The notes under the pieces are model-generated. The model did no database searches. It was not told the origin of the DNA and worked only from the letters and a program-made list of their open reading frames with translations. Shown here piece by piece: positions 17,845-27,154 of a stretch of DNA of 64,000 bases (position 1 is its first letter; each line of letters begins with the position of its first letter). Made by a program: the position numbers and the translations under genes. This DNA comes from Sphingomonas xinjiangensis (GTDB lineage: Bacteria > Pseudomonadota > Alphaproteobacteria > Sphingomonadales > Sphingomonadaceae), in assembly GCF_014199255.1 (NCBI RefSeq), contig NZ_JACIJF010000006.1, positions 124,001 to 188,000 on the forward strand. The letters are read 5' to 3'.

Positions 17845-19086
17845 TCACCGCCGCCGCGCCAACGCCTTCGCCGCCAACACCCGCCGGGGGGGCGCGAACC
17901 GCAGCACCGCATATCCGGCCACCGCAGACAGAACCGACCCCGCAAGCACCCCGATCTTCACATCATCGATCAGCACGTCCTCGCCGGCAAAGGCCAGCCC
18001 GCCGATGAACAGGCTCATCGTAAAGCCGATCCCCGCCAGCAGCGACACGCCATAGAGTTGCGGCCAGCTCGCCCATCCAGGCCGCTTGGCGAAGCCGGTC
18101 TTGTCCGCCAGCAGAACACTTCCGAAGATGCCCAACTGCTTGCCCAGAAACAGCCCCAGCATCACCGCCAGTGGTAGCGGTTCGAGCAGCACCGAAGCGC
18201 TGCTTCCGGCCAGCGACACCCCGGCATTGGCGAAGCCGAACAGCGGCACGATCAGAAAAGCCGACCAGGGGTGCAGCGCATGCTCCAGCCGGTGCAGCGG
18301 CGACTGCGCGTCGTCGGGCGCGGCGGGTGACTTGGTGATCGGAATCGTCAGCGCCGCCAGCACCCCGGCGATGGTCGCATGCACGCCCGATCGGAACACG
18401 AACACCCACAGCACCGCCGCCAGCAGCAGGTACACCGGCAACCGCTTCACGCCCGCGCGGTTCAGGCCAACCATCGCCAGCACGATCCCTGCGGCAATCC
18501 CCAGTGACAGCAGGTCGAGTTCGGCAGTGTAGAACAAGGCGATGATCACCACCGCGCCCAGATCGTCGACGATCGCCACGGTGGTCAGGAACAGCTTGAG
18601 CGACGTCGGCGCGCGCTTGCCCAAAATCGCCAGCAACCCGATCGCAAAGGCGATGTCGGTCGCCGCCGGGATCGCCCAGCCATGTACCAGCGCCGGATCG
18701 CCTCCGGCCACGAGCAGGTAAAACAAAGCAGGGCAGGCCATGCCTGCCGCCGCGGCCACCACCGGCAGCCGCCGCCGTTCCCAGGTCGCCAGCCGTCCGT
18801 CGATGAACTCGCGCTTGATCTCCAGCCCGACGAGCAGGAAGAACAGCGCCATCAGCGCGTCGTTGATCCACAGATGCACCGTCATCGGCCCATGATGCGG
18901 GCTGATCACCGGCCCGGTTTCGAGGTGCAGCAAGTGGAAGTAGCGCTCGGCCACTCCGGGCCAGTTCGCCACCAGCATCGCCAGCGCCGCGGCGGCAATC
19001 AGAACGATACCGCCCGCCGCTTGGCTGTGGAGGAAGTCGCGCGTCGCCGAGCGGGCGCGGCGAAGGGGCTGTAGAGTGGCCTGCAT
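17845..19086 (-). CDS. nhaA: Na+/H+ antiporter NhaA
   Basis: This 413-residue inner-membrane antiporter has about 12 hydrophobic helices. The ion-binding aspartate pair is in TVAIVDDLGAVVIIALFY, and NDALMALFFLLVGLEIKRE is the conserved N-terminal family block. It exports sodium in exchange for protons at alkaline pH. The frame is open upstream to 19257, but the ATG at 19086 has AAAGG at 7 bases and fits the family; an ATG two codons earlier is the alternative. No NhaR-like regulator is adjacent. Confidence 0.95.
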   Translation of the reverse strand: MQATLQPLRRARSATRDFLHSQAAGGIVLIAAAALAMLVANWPGVAERYFHLLHLETGPVISPHHGPMTVHLWINDALMALFFLLVGLEIKREFIDGRLATWERRRLPVVAAAAGMACPALFYLLVAGGDPALVHGWAIPAATDIAFAIGLLAILGKRAPTSLKLFLTTVAIVDDLGAVVIIALFYTAELDLLSLGIAAGIVLAMVGLNRAGVKRLPVYLLLAAVLWVFVFRSGVHATIAGVLAALTIPITKSPAAPDDAQSPLHRLEHALHPWSAFLIVPLFGFANAGVSLAGSSASVLLEPLPLAVMLGLFLGKQLGIFGSVLLADKTGFAKRPGWASWPQLYGVSLLAGIGFTMSLFIGGLAFAGEDVLIDDVKIGVLAGSVLSAVAGYAVLRFAPPRRVLAAKALARRR

Positions 19087-19275
19087 CGCCATACCTTTAC
19101 CGGGTCGCGGTGGCGGGTCAAAGCGCTCGGGCACACCGCTGTAGTTCCCCGGCGCAGGCGCGGCCGGGCCGCAATGTCCTTTCGGAGGCGCGGGACGCGT
19201 ACCACAGCCGCGCTGCGACGGGTTCCGGCCTTTGCCGGGAAACTTCCAGCGTTTCACCGAAAGTCCAAAACCCCG

Positions 19276-19306
19276 TCGTCACCCCGGCCTTGAGCCGGGA
19301 TGACGA
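19276..19306. repeat. Palindromic repeat near the lysS 3' end
   Basis: Arms TCGTCACCCCGGC and GCCGGGATGACGA flank a CTTGA loop; 12 of 13 positions pair by Watson-Crick rules and the other is G-T. A near-identical element lies at 44171-44199. It sits 12 bases downstream of the lysS stop and may act as its transcription terminator. The rest of the nhaA-lysS gap holds nothing recognisable. Confidence 0.7.
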
Positions 19307-19317
19307 AGAAGAGGTTA

Positions 19318-20907
19318 CTAGTTCGCCACCTGACCCGACAACGCTTCCGCGATCAGCTTGCGACTATTCTCGACACCATAGAGCGCGATGAAGCTGCCCA
19401 TGCGCGGTCCCTGTTCGGAGCCGAGCAGCGTCTCGTACAGCGCCTTGAACCAATCGCGCAGATTCTCGAAGCCGCCGGTTTTGCCGATCTCGTAGACATG
19501 GTTCTGGATGTCCTCGGCCGAGGCGCCCTCGGGCAGTTCGGCAAGCACCGCATCCAGCCGCCGCAGCGCCTCTGCCTCCACGGGCGTAGGCGCACGCCGC
19601 TTAAGCGTGCTCGCCACCACATCGCGATAATAAGCCAGCACCAGCGGCACCAGTCTGGCGAGATCCGGATTGCTCTCGCGCGTCAGACCTTCGCCATAGC
19701 GCTCGAGCAGCTTCCACACCGCGTCCTCATTCGCCTGCGCGCCGAGCACGCCGATCAAATTGAGCAGCAGGCTGTAGGTGACTGGCAGCGCGTCGCCCGG
19801 CACGTCGCCGTTATGGACATGATGCACCGGGTTGCCCAGCTTCTGCTCGGGCGGCTGGGCGGCGTAATTGCCGCGGAACTGCCAATATTCGTCCACTGCG
19901 CGCGGGATCACGCCGAAGTGCAGCGCCTTGGCCTTTTTGGGCTCGCGATAGGCATAGAAGGCCAGGCTCTCGTCGGGGCCATAGCTGAGCCACTGCTCCA
20001 GGCTCAGCCCATTGCCCTTGGACTTGGAGATCTTCTCGCCCTTTTCATCGAGGAACATCTCGTAATTGAAGCCTTCGGGCGGCTTCCCGCCCATGACACG
20101 CGCGATCTTGCCCGACTGGATCACCGAATCGATCAGGTCCTTGCCCGCCATCTCGTAATCGACGTCGAGCGCGACCCAGCGCATCGCCCAATCGACTTTC
20201 CATTGCAGCTTGGCCTGGCCGGCGAACACCGATTGCTCGATGCGCTCGCCCTCATCCTCGAAAGCGATCATCCCCGTTTCAGGGTCGATCACTTGGATCG
20301 GCACCTGAAGGACGACGCCCGATTTGGGGCTGACCGGCAGCACGGGCGAATAGGTCGCTTGCCGCTCGGCGCGCAGCGTCGGCAGCATCACGCCCATGAT
20401 GCTCTGATAATGGCGCAGCACCAGCTTCAGCGCCTCGTCGAAACGGCCGCTGGCATAATAGTCGGTGGACGACGCGAACTCATAGTCGAACCCGAACCGG
20501 TCGAGGAATTCCCGCAGCCGGGCATTGTTGTGCGCGGCGAAGCTCTCATGCGTCCCGAACGGATCGGGGATCCGCGTCAGCGGCTTGCCCAGATGCTCGC
20601 GCAGCATATCCTGGTTGGGCACATTGTCGGGCACCTTGCGCAGCCCGTCCATGTCGTCGCTGAACGCGATCAGGCGGGTGGGCACGTCCGACAGCGTCTC
20701 GAACGCATGGCGCACCATGGTGGTGCGCAGCACTTCGTTGAACGTGCCGATATGCGGCAGGCCCGATGGACCGTATCCGGTCTCGAACAGCACATGCCCC
20801 TTGGCCGGCGCGCCCGCGGAATAGCGTTTCAGCAGCTTCCGGGCCTCTTCATAGGGCCAGGCCTTTGAAGTGAGTGCGGCGTCGCGGAAGAGGTTCGTGT
20901 CAGTCAT
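19318..20907 (-). CDS. lysS: Lysyl-tRNA synthetase, class I
   Basis: This 529-residue enzyme has the class I signatures GPSGLPHIG (HIGH-like, PHIG at 51-54) and KISKS (292-296), not the class II motifs of the common bacterial LysRS. Class I LysRS is the archaeal type and is found in alphaproteobacteria and spirochaetes. The rest of the family signatures, such as RLIAFSDDMDGLRKVP, are intact. It is the only tRNA-Lys ligase in the window and is probably the housekeeping copy. Confidence 0.95.
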   Translation of the reverse strand: MTDTNLFRDAALTSKAWPYEEARKLLKRYSAGAPAKGHVLFETGYGPSGLPHIGTFNEVLRTTMVRHAFETLSDVPTRLIAFSDDMDGLRKVPDNVPNQDMLREHLGKPLTRIPDPFGTHESFAAHNNARLREFLDRFGFDYEFASSTDYYASGRFDEALKLVLRHYQSIMGVMLPTLRAERQATYSPVLPVSPKSGVVLQVPIQVIDPETGMIAFEDEGERIEQSVFAGQAKLQWKVDWAMRWVALDVDYEMAGKDLIDSVIQSGKIARVMGGKPPEGFNYEMFLDEKGEKISKSKGNGLSLEQWLSYGPDESLAFYAYREPKKAKALHFGVIPRAVDEYWQFRGNYAAQPPEQKLGNPVHHVHNGDVPGDALPVTYSLLLNLIGVLGAQANEDAVWKLLERYGEGLTRESNPDLARLVPLVLAYYRDVVASTLKRRAPTPVEAEALRRLDAVLAELPEGASAEDIQNHVYEIGKTGGFENLRDWFKALYETLLGSEQGPRMGSFIALYGVENSRKLIAEALSGQVAN

Positions 20908-20953
20908 CCCGCGGCTCTAGCGAAGCACGCGCGCGGGTTCCAGCAACAACCAG

Positions 20954-21006
20954 ATCCTCCCTACCCCGGGGAGGATTTGCGCCGGGCGAGGCTCGCACCT
21001 CGCCCG
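20954..21006. terminator. Two adjacent hairpins between ohr and lysS
   Basis: The first hairpin pairs ATCCTCCC (20954-20961) with GGGAGGAT (20969-20976). The second pairs CGGGCGAGG (20983-20991) with CCTCGCCCG (20998-21006). Both lie just after the ohr stop on the minus strand and upstream of lysS. There is no T tract, so they are possible terminators or REP-like elements. Confidence 0.45.
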
Positions 21007-21018
21007 TCACCGTGAAGG

Positions 21019-21444
21019 TCAAGCCACGCTCAGTCCCACATCGACATTGTTGCGGGTCGCGTTCGAATACGGGCAGATCTGGTGCGCCGTCTCCACCAGC
21101 TTCTCGGCGTCGGCACGCTCCAGCCCGGGTAGGCTGACTTCCAGATCGGCGGTGATGCCGAACCCACCTTCGCTGCGCGGACCGATACCCACCGTCGCCG
21201 TTACGGTCGTCTCGGCCGGAACCTTCAACTTCAGCTGCGCACCGGCTGCCTTGAGCGCGCCGATGAAGCAGGCCGAATAGCCCGCGGCGAACAGCTGCTC
21301 GGGATTGGTGCCGTCACCGCCGGCGCCGCCCAGTTCCTTGGGCGTCGAAAGCTTGGCGGTGAAGCGGCCGTCCTCGGACCGGGCTTCGCCGTCGCGGCCA
21401 CCAGTGGAGGTGGCGCGGGTGGTGTATTTCACATCAACGGACAT
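21019..21444 (-). CDS. ohr: Organic hydroperoxide resistance protein Ohr
   Basis: This 141-residue OsmC/Ohr-fold peroxidase has the two reactive cysteines C59 (GYSACF) and C124 (HQICPYS), with NPEQLFAAGY at the usual place. It reduces organic and fatty-acid hydroperoxides, using lipoylated proteins in characterised members. The ATG at 21444 has AGGAG 8 bases upstream. It is divergent from a MarR-family gene across a region with two identical palindromes, the standard arrangement for OhrR control. Confidence 0.94.
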   Translation of the reverse strand: MSVDVKYTTRATSTGGRDGEARSEDGRFTAKLSTPKELGGAGGDGTNPEQLFAAGYSACFIGALKAAGAQLKLKVPAETTVTATVGIGPRSEGGFGITADLEVSLPGLERADAEKLVETAHQICPYSNATRNNVDVGLSVA

Positions 21445-21471
21445 GGCTGAACTCCTGTGCTGAAAACTATG

Positions 21472-21536
21472 TATCGCGATAACGATTTAGCTAAGGGCCC
21501 ATGTACCTCTTGTCCAGCAGTTTATTTATCGCGATA
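21472..21536. promoter_or_regulatory. Paired TATCGCGATA palindromes, likely OhrR operators
   Basis: The perfect 10-base palindrome TATCGCGATA occurs at 21472-21481 and again at 21527-21536, inside the divergent ohr/ohrR gap. The copies are mirrored: each extends to TATCGCGATAA when read outward-in on opposite strands. Centres are 55 bases apart, about five helical turns. The first lies about 30 bases upstream of ohr and the second just upstream of ohrR, as expected for joint repression and autoregulation. The regulator assignment is an inference from position. Confidence 0.65.
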
Positions 21537-21563
21537 TGTATCATGCGCTTGAGGAGAATGTAC

Positions 21564-22001
21564 GTGCCCGCCGCCTTGCCGCTCGATGATCAGCTTTGCT
21601 TCTCGCTCTACGCCACCAGCATGGCGATCACCCGCGCCTACAAGCCGATGCTCGACCGGCTCGGCATCACCTATCCGCAATATCTGGTGCTCCATGCCCT
21701 CTGGGAGCAGGACGGCCGCACCGTCGGCGCGATTGCGCAACGCCTCGCGCTCGAGTCGAGCACGATCACGCCACTGGTGAAGCGGCTCGAGGTTGCCGGC
21801 TTCGTCACCCGCGAGCGCAACCCGGACGACGAGCGGCAGGTCCGCGTCCGTCTCACAGGGCGGGGCGCGGCAATGCGCGAGGAATGCGGCTGCCTCGCTG
21901 AAAGCCTGCTGGAACGTGCAGGTATGGGCGTCGATCAGCTCGCCGCCCTCAACCGCCAGGTCCAGGCCCTTCAACATGCGCTTTCCGCGTCGACCAGATA
22001 G
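21564..22001 (+). CDS. ohrR: MarR-family peroxide sensor OhrR
   Basis: From the GTG at 21564 the protein has 145 residues. The N-terminal LDDQLCFSLYATS carries the peroxide-sensing cysteine (C12) of OhrR, followed by the winged helix-turn-helix (VGAIAQRLALESSTITPLVKRLE) and the wing NPDDERQVRVRLT. GTG 21564 is chosen because AGGAG lies 7 bases upstream; the in-frame ATGs at 21558 and 21543 are too close to, or upstream of, that element. It is expected to repress ohr until oxidised. Confidence 0.88.
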   Translation: MPAALPLDDQLCFSLYATSMAITRAYKPMLDRLGITYPQYLVLHALWEQDGRTVGAIAQRLALESSTITPLVKRLEVAGFVTRERNPDDERQVRVRLTGRGAAMREECGCLAESLLERAGMGVDQLAALNRQVQALQHALSASTR

Positions 22002-22061
22002 TAGACCACGCGATTTCACGCCTGTTCGCACGGGAACGAAGCGCGTACAGCATCGCCAGCG

Positions 22062-24767
22062 ATGACCGCCTCCGTTCCCTATCCCGCGCTCCACGCCAGC
22101 CATGGCGGCATCTGGATCGCGACTGCGCAAGAGACCCGCGCCGTCAGCCGAGGCGAGGCGATCCGCATTGCAGCCGACACACCCACGATCCTGCTCAACG
22201 CACCCTTGATCGGCCAGCGCCTCGGCCACCCCGAGCTGTCGGGTCTCGACGTCCTCGAACTCTTCGCCTTCCTCCATCCGGCGCGCTTCATGGTGCCGAC
22301 TCCCAAGGGGCTGGCGCGTGTCACCGACCTGTCGGCACCCACCGAAGACGCCGACGTCGCCGCCTTCCTCCGTGAAGCCGCCGCCGCGCTGCTGGCGGTG
22401 CCGAACGGCACCTGGGCGGAGCGGGAAGGGGGCTGGCACGCGCTGCAATCCTTGTACCGCCTGCGCTGGCCCTGGGCGCCAGCGCTCAGCCAACAGATCG
22501 CCAAGCCCGAGCGCGCCGAACGCTGGCTGTTCTCCAAACTGCCCGAATGGGAAGAGCAGCCCCCGCGTGCCGCCCCCCGCACGATTACGCTCGAACCCGA
22601 TCAGATCGCCGAACGGCTCGCCGCGCTCACCGGCAGCACTGCCGAGCGGCGCCAGGGCCAGCGCGACTATGCCGCCGCCGCGGGCAGCGCCTTTTCACCC
22701 CGCGCGGTCCGTGACTCCCCCAATCTGGTCCTAGCCGAAGCCGGCACGGGGATCGGCAAGACGCTCGGCTATCTCGCCCCTGCCTCATTATGGGCCGAGC
22801 AGGCCGGCGGCGCGGTGTGGGTGTCGACCTTCACCAAGGCTTTGCAGCGCCAGCTCGCCGCAGAAGGCGAGCGCCTGTTCCCCGACGCCGAGCAGCGCCA
22901 CCAGCGCATCGTCACCCGCAAGGGACGCGAGAATTATGTCTGCCTGTTGAATCTCGAGGATGCGCTCCAAGGCGGCTTCGCCGGGCGCGCCGCGATCCTG
23001 GCGCAGCTGGTCGCGCGCTGGGCGGCGTTCACGGCTGACGGTGACATGATCGGCGGCGACTTGCCCGGCTGGCTGCCGACGCTGTTCCGCCGCAACGGAT
23101 CGACCGCACTGACCGATCGGCGCGGCGAGTGCATCTATGCCGGCTGCCCGCATTACCGGAAATGCTTCATCGAGCGCGCCGCCCGCGCCAGCGCCGAGGC
23201 TGACATCGTCATCGCCAACCACGCGCTGGTGATGGTCAACGCGGCGCGGGGGCGGGAATCGACGACGCGCCCGTCGCGCTACGTGTTCGACGAAGGGCAT
23301 CACCTGTTCGACGCCGCCGACGCGATGTTCTCCGCCGCGCTCACCGGCCAGGAAGCGATTGAGATCCGCCGCTGGGTCACCGGGCCTGAATCGGGCTCGC
23401 GGGGCCGGCGCCGTGGCCTCGCCGCCCGCCTGTCCGACGTCGCGAGCTATGATGAGGCGGGCGGCGTTGCCATTGCCGAAGCCGTCGATGCCGCCCGCGC
23501 GCTGCCCAGCGACGGCTGGCTCCAGCGCGTCGCAGAAGGCGAGCCGTTCGGCCCCGTCGAAGCGCTGCTCGGCGCCGTACGCGGCCTGGTCTATGCCCGC
23601 GACGTCAACGGCTCCGCGGAAGCAGGCTACGGACTGGAGACCGAACTCGCCGAACCCGACGCCGCACTGGTGGAGGCCGCTGGGCCCGCCGCTGCGGCGC
23701 TCGACGCGCTGATTCGGCCGATGGTGGCGCTCGGGCGGCGATTGGAAGCGGTGCTCGCCGATTCGCCCGATTGGATGGATGGCCCGGCCCGTGTCCGCAT
23801 CGAAGGGGCGATCGCCTCGCTTGCCTGGCGTACCGAGACGGTGGGGGCCTGGCTGGCCTTGATTGCCCGCATCGGTGGCCCGGCCGACCCCGATTATGTC
23901 GACTGGCTGGCCATCGACCGTGTCGAGGGCCGCGAATACGATATTGGCCTGCACCGCCACTGGGTCGACCCGTCCAAGCCGTTCGCCGAAACCGTGCTCA
24001 AGTCCGCGCATGGCGCGCTGGTGACGTCGGCCACGCTGCGCGCCGGCGGCGACTGGGACGTTGCCGAGGCGCGCTCGGGCGCCGTCCACATGATCCGTCC
24101 CGCCGCACGCTTCGAGGCGAACAGTCCCTTCGACTATGCCGCCCAGGCCGAGGTGCTGATCGTCACAGACGTCAAGCGCGGCGATCTGCCCGCGCTTGCC
24201 AATGCTTATGCCCGGCTGATCGTCGCGGCAGAGGGCGGAACGCTGGGGCTGTTCACGGCCATCCGGCGCCTGCGTGCCGTCCATGCCCGCATCGCCGACC
24301 GGCTCGCCCGCGAAGGGCTGCCGCTGCTCGCCCAGCATGTGGACCCGATCGATACGGGCACATTGGTCGACATCTTCCGCGACGATCCGCGTGCTTCGCT
24401 GCTGGGCACCGACGCGCTGCGCGACGGCGTCGACGTGCCCGGCGATTCGCTGCGGCTGGTGGTGATGGAGGGGGTGCCCTGGCCCAAGCCGACCGTGCTC
24501 CACGCCGCGCGCCGGCTGGCCGGCGGCGGCAGCGCCTATGATGACCGGATCATCCGCGCCAAGCTTGCCCAGGCGTTCGGCCGGCTGATCCGCCGTGCCG
24601 ATGATCGCGGCAGCTTCGTGCTGCTGTCCGCCGCCATGCCCTCGCGGCTGCTGACCGCCTTCCCAGCCGGAACGCCGGTCGCGCGGGTGACGTTGGACGA
24701 AGCGATCGCGCGCGTCCGGCTTTCCTTGTCGGCGCGCTTGCGGCATGAGGCGCCGGCAACCGCCTGA
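22062..24767 (+). CDS. DinG/Rad3-type ATP-dependent DNA helicase
   Basis: This 901-residue superfamily 2 helicase has Walker A EAGTGIGKT (226-234), a DEGH Walker B (410-413) and an iron-sulfur cysteine set at C294, C357, C362 and C368, as in DinG and XPD. Late motifs include GTDALRDGVDVPGDSLR and KLAQAFGRLIRRADD. The first 200 residues form an extra domain with weak likeness to the exonuclease-like region of DinG relatives, with no obvious catalytic acidic set. It probably acts in repair or resolution of unusual DNA structures. It lies 60 bases after ohrR, in the same direction. Confidence 0.88.
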   Translation: MTASVPYPALHASHGGIWIATAQETRAVSRGEAIRIAADTPTILLNAPLIGQRLGHPELSGLDVLELFAFLHPARFMVPTPKGLARVTDLSAPTEDADVAAFLREAAAALLAVPNGTWAEREGGWHALQSLYRLRWPWAPALSQQIAKPERAERWLFSKLPEWEEQPPRAAPRTITLEPDQIAERLAALTGSTAERRQGQRDYAAAAGSAFSPRAVRDSPNLVLAEAGTGIGKTLGYLAPASLWAEQAGGAVWVSTFTKALQRQLAAEGERLFPDAEQRHQRIVTRKGRENYVCLLNLEDALQGGFAGRAAILAQLVARWAAFTADGDMIGGDLPGWLPTLFRRNGSTALTDRRGECIYAGCPHYRKCFIERAARASAEADIVIANHALVMVNAARGRESTTRPSRYVFDEGHHLFDAADAMFSAALTGQEAIEIRRWVTGPESGSRGRRRGLAARLSDVASYDEAGGVAIAEAVDAARALPSDGWLQRVAEGEPFGPVEALLGAVRGLVYARDVNGSAEAGYGLETELAEPDAALVEAAGPAAAALDALIRPMVALGRRLEAVLADSPDWMDGPARVRIEGAIASLAWRTETVGAWLALIARIGGPADPDYVDWLAIDRVEGREYDIGLHRHWVDPSKPFAETVLKSAHGALVTSATLRAGGDWDVAEARSGAVHMIRPAARFEANSPFDYAAQAEVLIVTDVKRGDLPALANAYARLIVAAEGGTLGLFTAIRRLRAVHARIADRLAREGLPLLAQHVDPIDTGTLVDIFRDDPRASLLGTDALRDGVDVPGDSLRLVVMEGVPWPKPTVLHAARRLAGGGSAYDDRIIRAKLAQAFGRLIRRADDRGSFVLLSAAMPSRLLTAFPAGTPVARVTLDEAIARVRLSLSARLRHEAPATA

Positions 24768-24783
24768 ACGATCCCGGGGACGC

Positions 24784-25317
24784 ATGAAGACGCTCACGCT
24801 GCTGCGCCACGCAAAGTCCGGGTGGGACGACTTGGTCTCGCGCGATTTCGACCGGCCGCTCAACCCCAAGGGACAACGCGCGGCAGCGATGATGGGGCGG
24901 CACCTGCGCAGCCTCAAGCTGCATTTCGGCCATGTCGTCGCCTCGCCTGCGTTGCGTGTGATCGAGACGCTCGACCATGTCAGCCGCGGTTATGGCAGCG
25001 TACTCGCGCCCGATTGGGACCAGCGTGTGTACCTCGCCTCCGCCGCGACGCTGCTCGATGTCATCCACGATCTTCCCGCCGATGCTGGCGAAGTGCTGCT
25101 CGCGGGGCACAACCCCGGGCTGGAGGAGCTGATCCTGCTGCTGGTGCCCGAAGGCGGCGCGTTGCGCGACGAAGTGGAGATCAAGTTTCCCACCGCCAGC
25201 CTCGCGCAACTGCACTTCGCCGGCGAATGGACCGATGTTCGGCGCGGAGCGGCGGAGCTGGCCTTCTTCGTCCGGCCGCGCGACCTGGATCCTACGCTGG
25301 GGCCCGACACGCCGTAG
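24784..25317 (+). CDS. SixA-type histidine phosphatase
   Basis: This 177-residue protein has the histidine phosphatase superfamily core: the nucleophile motif LLRHAKSGW near the N-terminus and the second catalytic histidine in LLAGHNPGLEEL. Small RHG-type members like this resemble SixA, which dephosphorylates histidine phosphotransfer domains in some bacteria, but the target here is unknown. The ATG at 24784 comes 17 bases after the helicase stop, so the two are likely co-transcribed. Confidence 0.85.
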   Translation: MKTLTLLRHAKSGWDDLVSRDFDRPLNPKGQRAAAMMGRHLRSLKLHFGHVVASPALRVIETLDHVSRGYGSVLAPDWDQRVYLASAATLLDVIHDLPADAGEVLLAGHNPGLEELILLLVPEGGALRDEVEIKFPTASLAQLHFAGEWTDVRRGAAELAFFVRPRDLDPTLGPDTP

Positions 25318-25410
25318 CGGGCCCGGATCGAAGCGAGCCCTATCCTTGCGGCACGCTGCTTCCGTTCGATTCACGCTTCAAGAGGCACGCACAGCGCAAA
25401 CGCGGGGAGG

Positions 25411-25761
25411 TTAGCTTCGGTCGTCTTCCAGCGCCTGCGCCAGCGTGTCGCGTATCGCCCGCAAATCCTGGCCGGGTCTCGGCGCCGCGCTCGGGACCCT
25501 GGCGCTGGCGCCCTTCTCCTCGGTGAGCAATTTCTGAACGCCGCGGATTGTATAGCCTTGGTCGGCCAGCAGCTGGTGGATGCGTCGCACGAGCGCGACG
25601 TCCTCCGTGCGATAATAGCGGCGGTTTCCGGCACGAGTCAGCGGGCGCAGCTGAGGAAAACGCGTTTCCCAATAGCGCAGGATATGCTGCGGACGCCCGA
25701 TCTCTTCGGCCAGCTCACCGATGGTCCGCAGCGCGCCGGCTGCCTTTTCCGCCGGCGCCAT
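25411..25761 (-). CDS. MerR-family transcriptional regulator
   Basis: This 116-residue protein has a MerR winged helix-turn-helix in the first 70 residues (TIGELAEEIGRPQHILRYWE, then GNRRYYRTEDVALVRRI). The C-terminal tail is short and has no effector-binding cysteines. It follows ihfA directly, as in many alphaproteobacteria, where this small MerR protein is a conserved neighbour of unknown target. The 93-base gap to the convergent phosphatase gene holds nothing I can name. Confidence 0.88.
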   Translation of the reverse strand: MAPAEKAAGALRTIGELAEEIGRPQHILRYWETRFPQLRPLTRAGNRRYYRTEDVALVRRIHQLLADQGYTIRGVQKLLTEEKGASARVPSAAPRPGQDLRAIRDTLAQALEDDRS

Positions 25762-25768
25762 CGGCTAC

Positions 25769-26068
25769 TCAGTCACCAGCCACGATGCGGTCGCGCATCA
25801 TCTGGCTGGCGCGGAAAGTGAGGACGCGGCGGGGTGCGATCGGCACTTCGACGCCGGTCTTGGGATTGCGGCCGATCCGCTCCCCCTTGTCACGCAAGAT
25901 GAAGCTGCCGAAGCCGGAGATCTTCACATTGTCACCCTTGGCGAGCGACTCGCACATATGGGCGAGGATCTGCTCAACCAGCCGTGCTGCGTCTGCGCGG
26001 GACAGGCCGACTTCGCGATGCAGCGATTCTGCCAGGTCAGCTCGAGTCAGCGTGCCCGGAACGGCCAT
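25769..26068 (-). CDS. ihfA: Integration host factor subunit alpha
   Basis: This 99-residue HU/IHF-family protein has [18 protein letters not shown] at the N-terminus, [13 protein letters not shown] in the body and the DNA-intercalating arm [12 protein letters not shown]. It bends DNA as a heterodimer with IhfB. The ATG at 26068 gives the standard length; GTG and TTG codons 2 and 3 positions upstream are in frame but less likely. The merR gene follows 7 bases downstream. A promoter is expected in the 114-base gap from fabH. Confidence 0.94.
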   Translation of the reverse strand: MAVPGTLTRADLAESLHREVGLSRADAARLVEQILAHMCESLAKGDNVKISGFGSFILRDKGERIGRNPKTGVEVPIAPRRVLTFRASQMMRDRIVAGD

Positions 26069-26182
26069 GTCCACCAAACTTCCCCCGAAGATTTAACCTG
26101 TGTTGTTTCAACTTAGCAGAATGCGAGCGTTTCGCAAACCTGCAACGTCCCTAACACCGCAACTACAGCACCGCTCGGCGGT

Positions 26183-27154
26183 TCAGAAGCGCACCACTGC
26201 CGCGCCCCAGGTGAAGCCGCCGCCCATTGCCTCGAGCACCAGCAGGTCGCCGCGCTTGATTCGCCCATCACGCACCGCCGTGTCGAGCGCCAGCGGCACC
26301 GACGCGGCCGAAGTGTTGGCGTGCTGGTCGACAGTCACCACAACCTTTTCAGGCGCCAGGCCCAGCTTGCGCGCGGTGGCGTCCAGGATGCGGGCGTTGG
26401 CCTGGTGCGGCACCACCCAGTCGACATCGCCGGACACCAGTCCCGCAGCGCCGAGCGATTCCTGCATCACCGCGGCAAGATTCGTCACCGCGTGGCGAAA
26501 CACTTCGCGGCCCTTCATGCGCAGCTTGCCGACAGTGCCCGTCGTGGACGGCCCGCCATCGACATAGAGCAAGTCGTTGTGGCGCCCATCGGCATGCAGC
26601 CGGGTAGCGAGGATGCCGGCGCCCGCCGCTTCATCGCTCTCCTGGGCTTCCAGCACGATTGCGCCTGCGCCGTCCCCGAACAATACGCAGGTCGCCCGGT
26701 CCTCCCAATCGAGGATGCGGCTGAACGTCTCGGCGCCAATCACCAGTGCGCGAGTGTGCGCGCCGGCGCGGATCATGGAATCGGCGACCTGCACTGCGTA
26801 GAGAAAGCCTGAGCACACCGCCGCCACATCGAAGGCGACACAGTCGCCGATGCCCAGTGCCGTCTGCACGCGCGTCGCGGTGGCGGGGAAGGTCTGGTCC
26901 GGAGTGGCGGTGGCCAGCACGATCAAGTCGATCGACGTCGGCTCAACGCCGGCGGCTTCCAACGCGGCACGCGCGGCACCGGTGGCCAGCGTGCTGGTCG
27001 TCTCGTCTTCAGCCGCGATGTGGCGGAACCGGATACCGGTACGCTCGACGATCCACTCGTCGGTGGTGTCCACCGTCTCCGCTAATTCGGCATTGGAGAC
27101 GCGCCGCGCCGGCAGGAAGGAACCGGTGCCGAGGATAACCGAACGCCGTGTCAC
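26183..27154 (-). CDS. fabH: 3-oxoacyl-ACP synthase III (FabH)
   Basis: This 323-residue KAS III condenses acetyl-CoA with malonyl-ACP to begin fatty acid synthesis. The catalytic triad is visible as C114 ([10 protein letters not shown]), H250 (VVPHQAN) and N280 ([10 protein letters not shown]). The C-terminal glycine-rich [13 protein letters not shown] is typical. The GTG start overlaps the plsX stop (GTGA), consistent with a plsX-fabH operon. Confidence 0.96.
   Translation of the reverse strand: MTRRSVILGTGSFLPARRVSNAELAETVDTTDEWIVERTGIRFRHIAAEDETTSTLATGAARAALEAAGVEPTSIDLIVLATATPDQTFPATATRVQTALGIGDCVAFDVAAVCSGFLYAVQVADSMIRAGAHTRALVIGAETFSRILDWEDRATCVLFGDGAGAIVLEAQESDEAAGAGILATRLHADGRHNDLLYVDGGPSTTGTVGKLRMKGREVFRHAVTNLAAVMQESLGAAGLVSGDVDWVVPHQANARILDATARKLGLAPEKVVVTVDQHANTSAASVPLALDTAVRDGRIKRGDLLVLEAMGGGFTWGAAVVRF

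Noticed and set aside
22788..24917. Very long antisense frame opposite the DinG-like helicase (and similar ones opposite polA, nadB and purH)
   Set aside because: These are by-products of high GC content; the sense strand has clear family motifs and the antisense products are His/Arg/Gly-rich without any.
25365..25405. A TTCGATTC-containing stretch resembling a tRNA T-loop
   Set aside because: The flanking bases do not pair as a T-stem, and no acceptor or anticodon stem fits on either strand.
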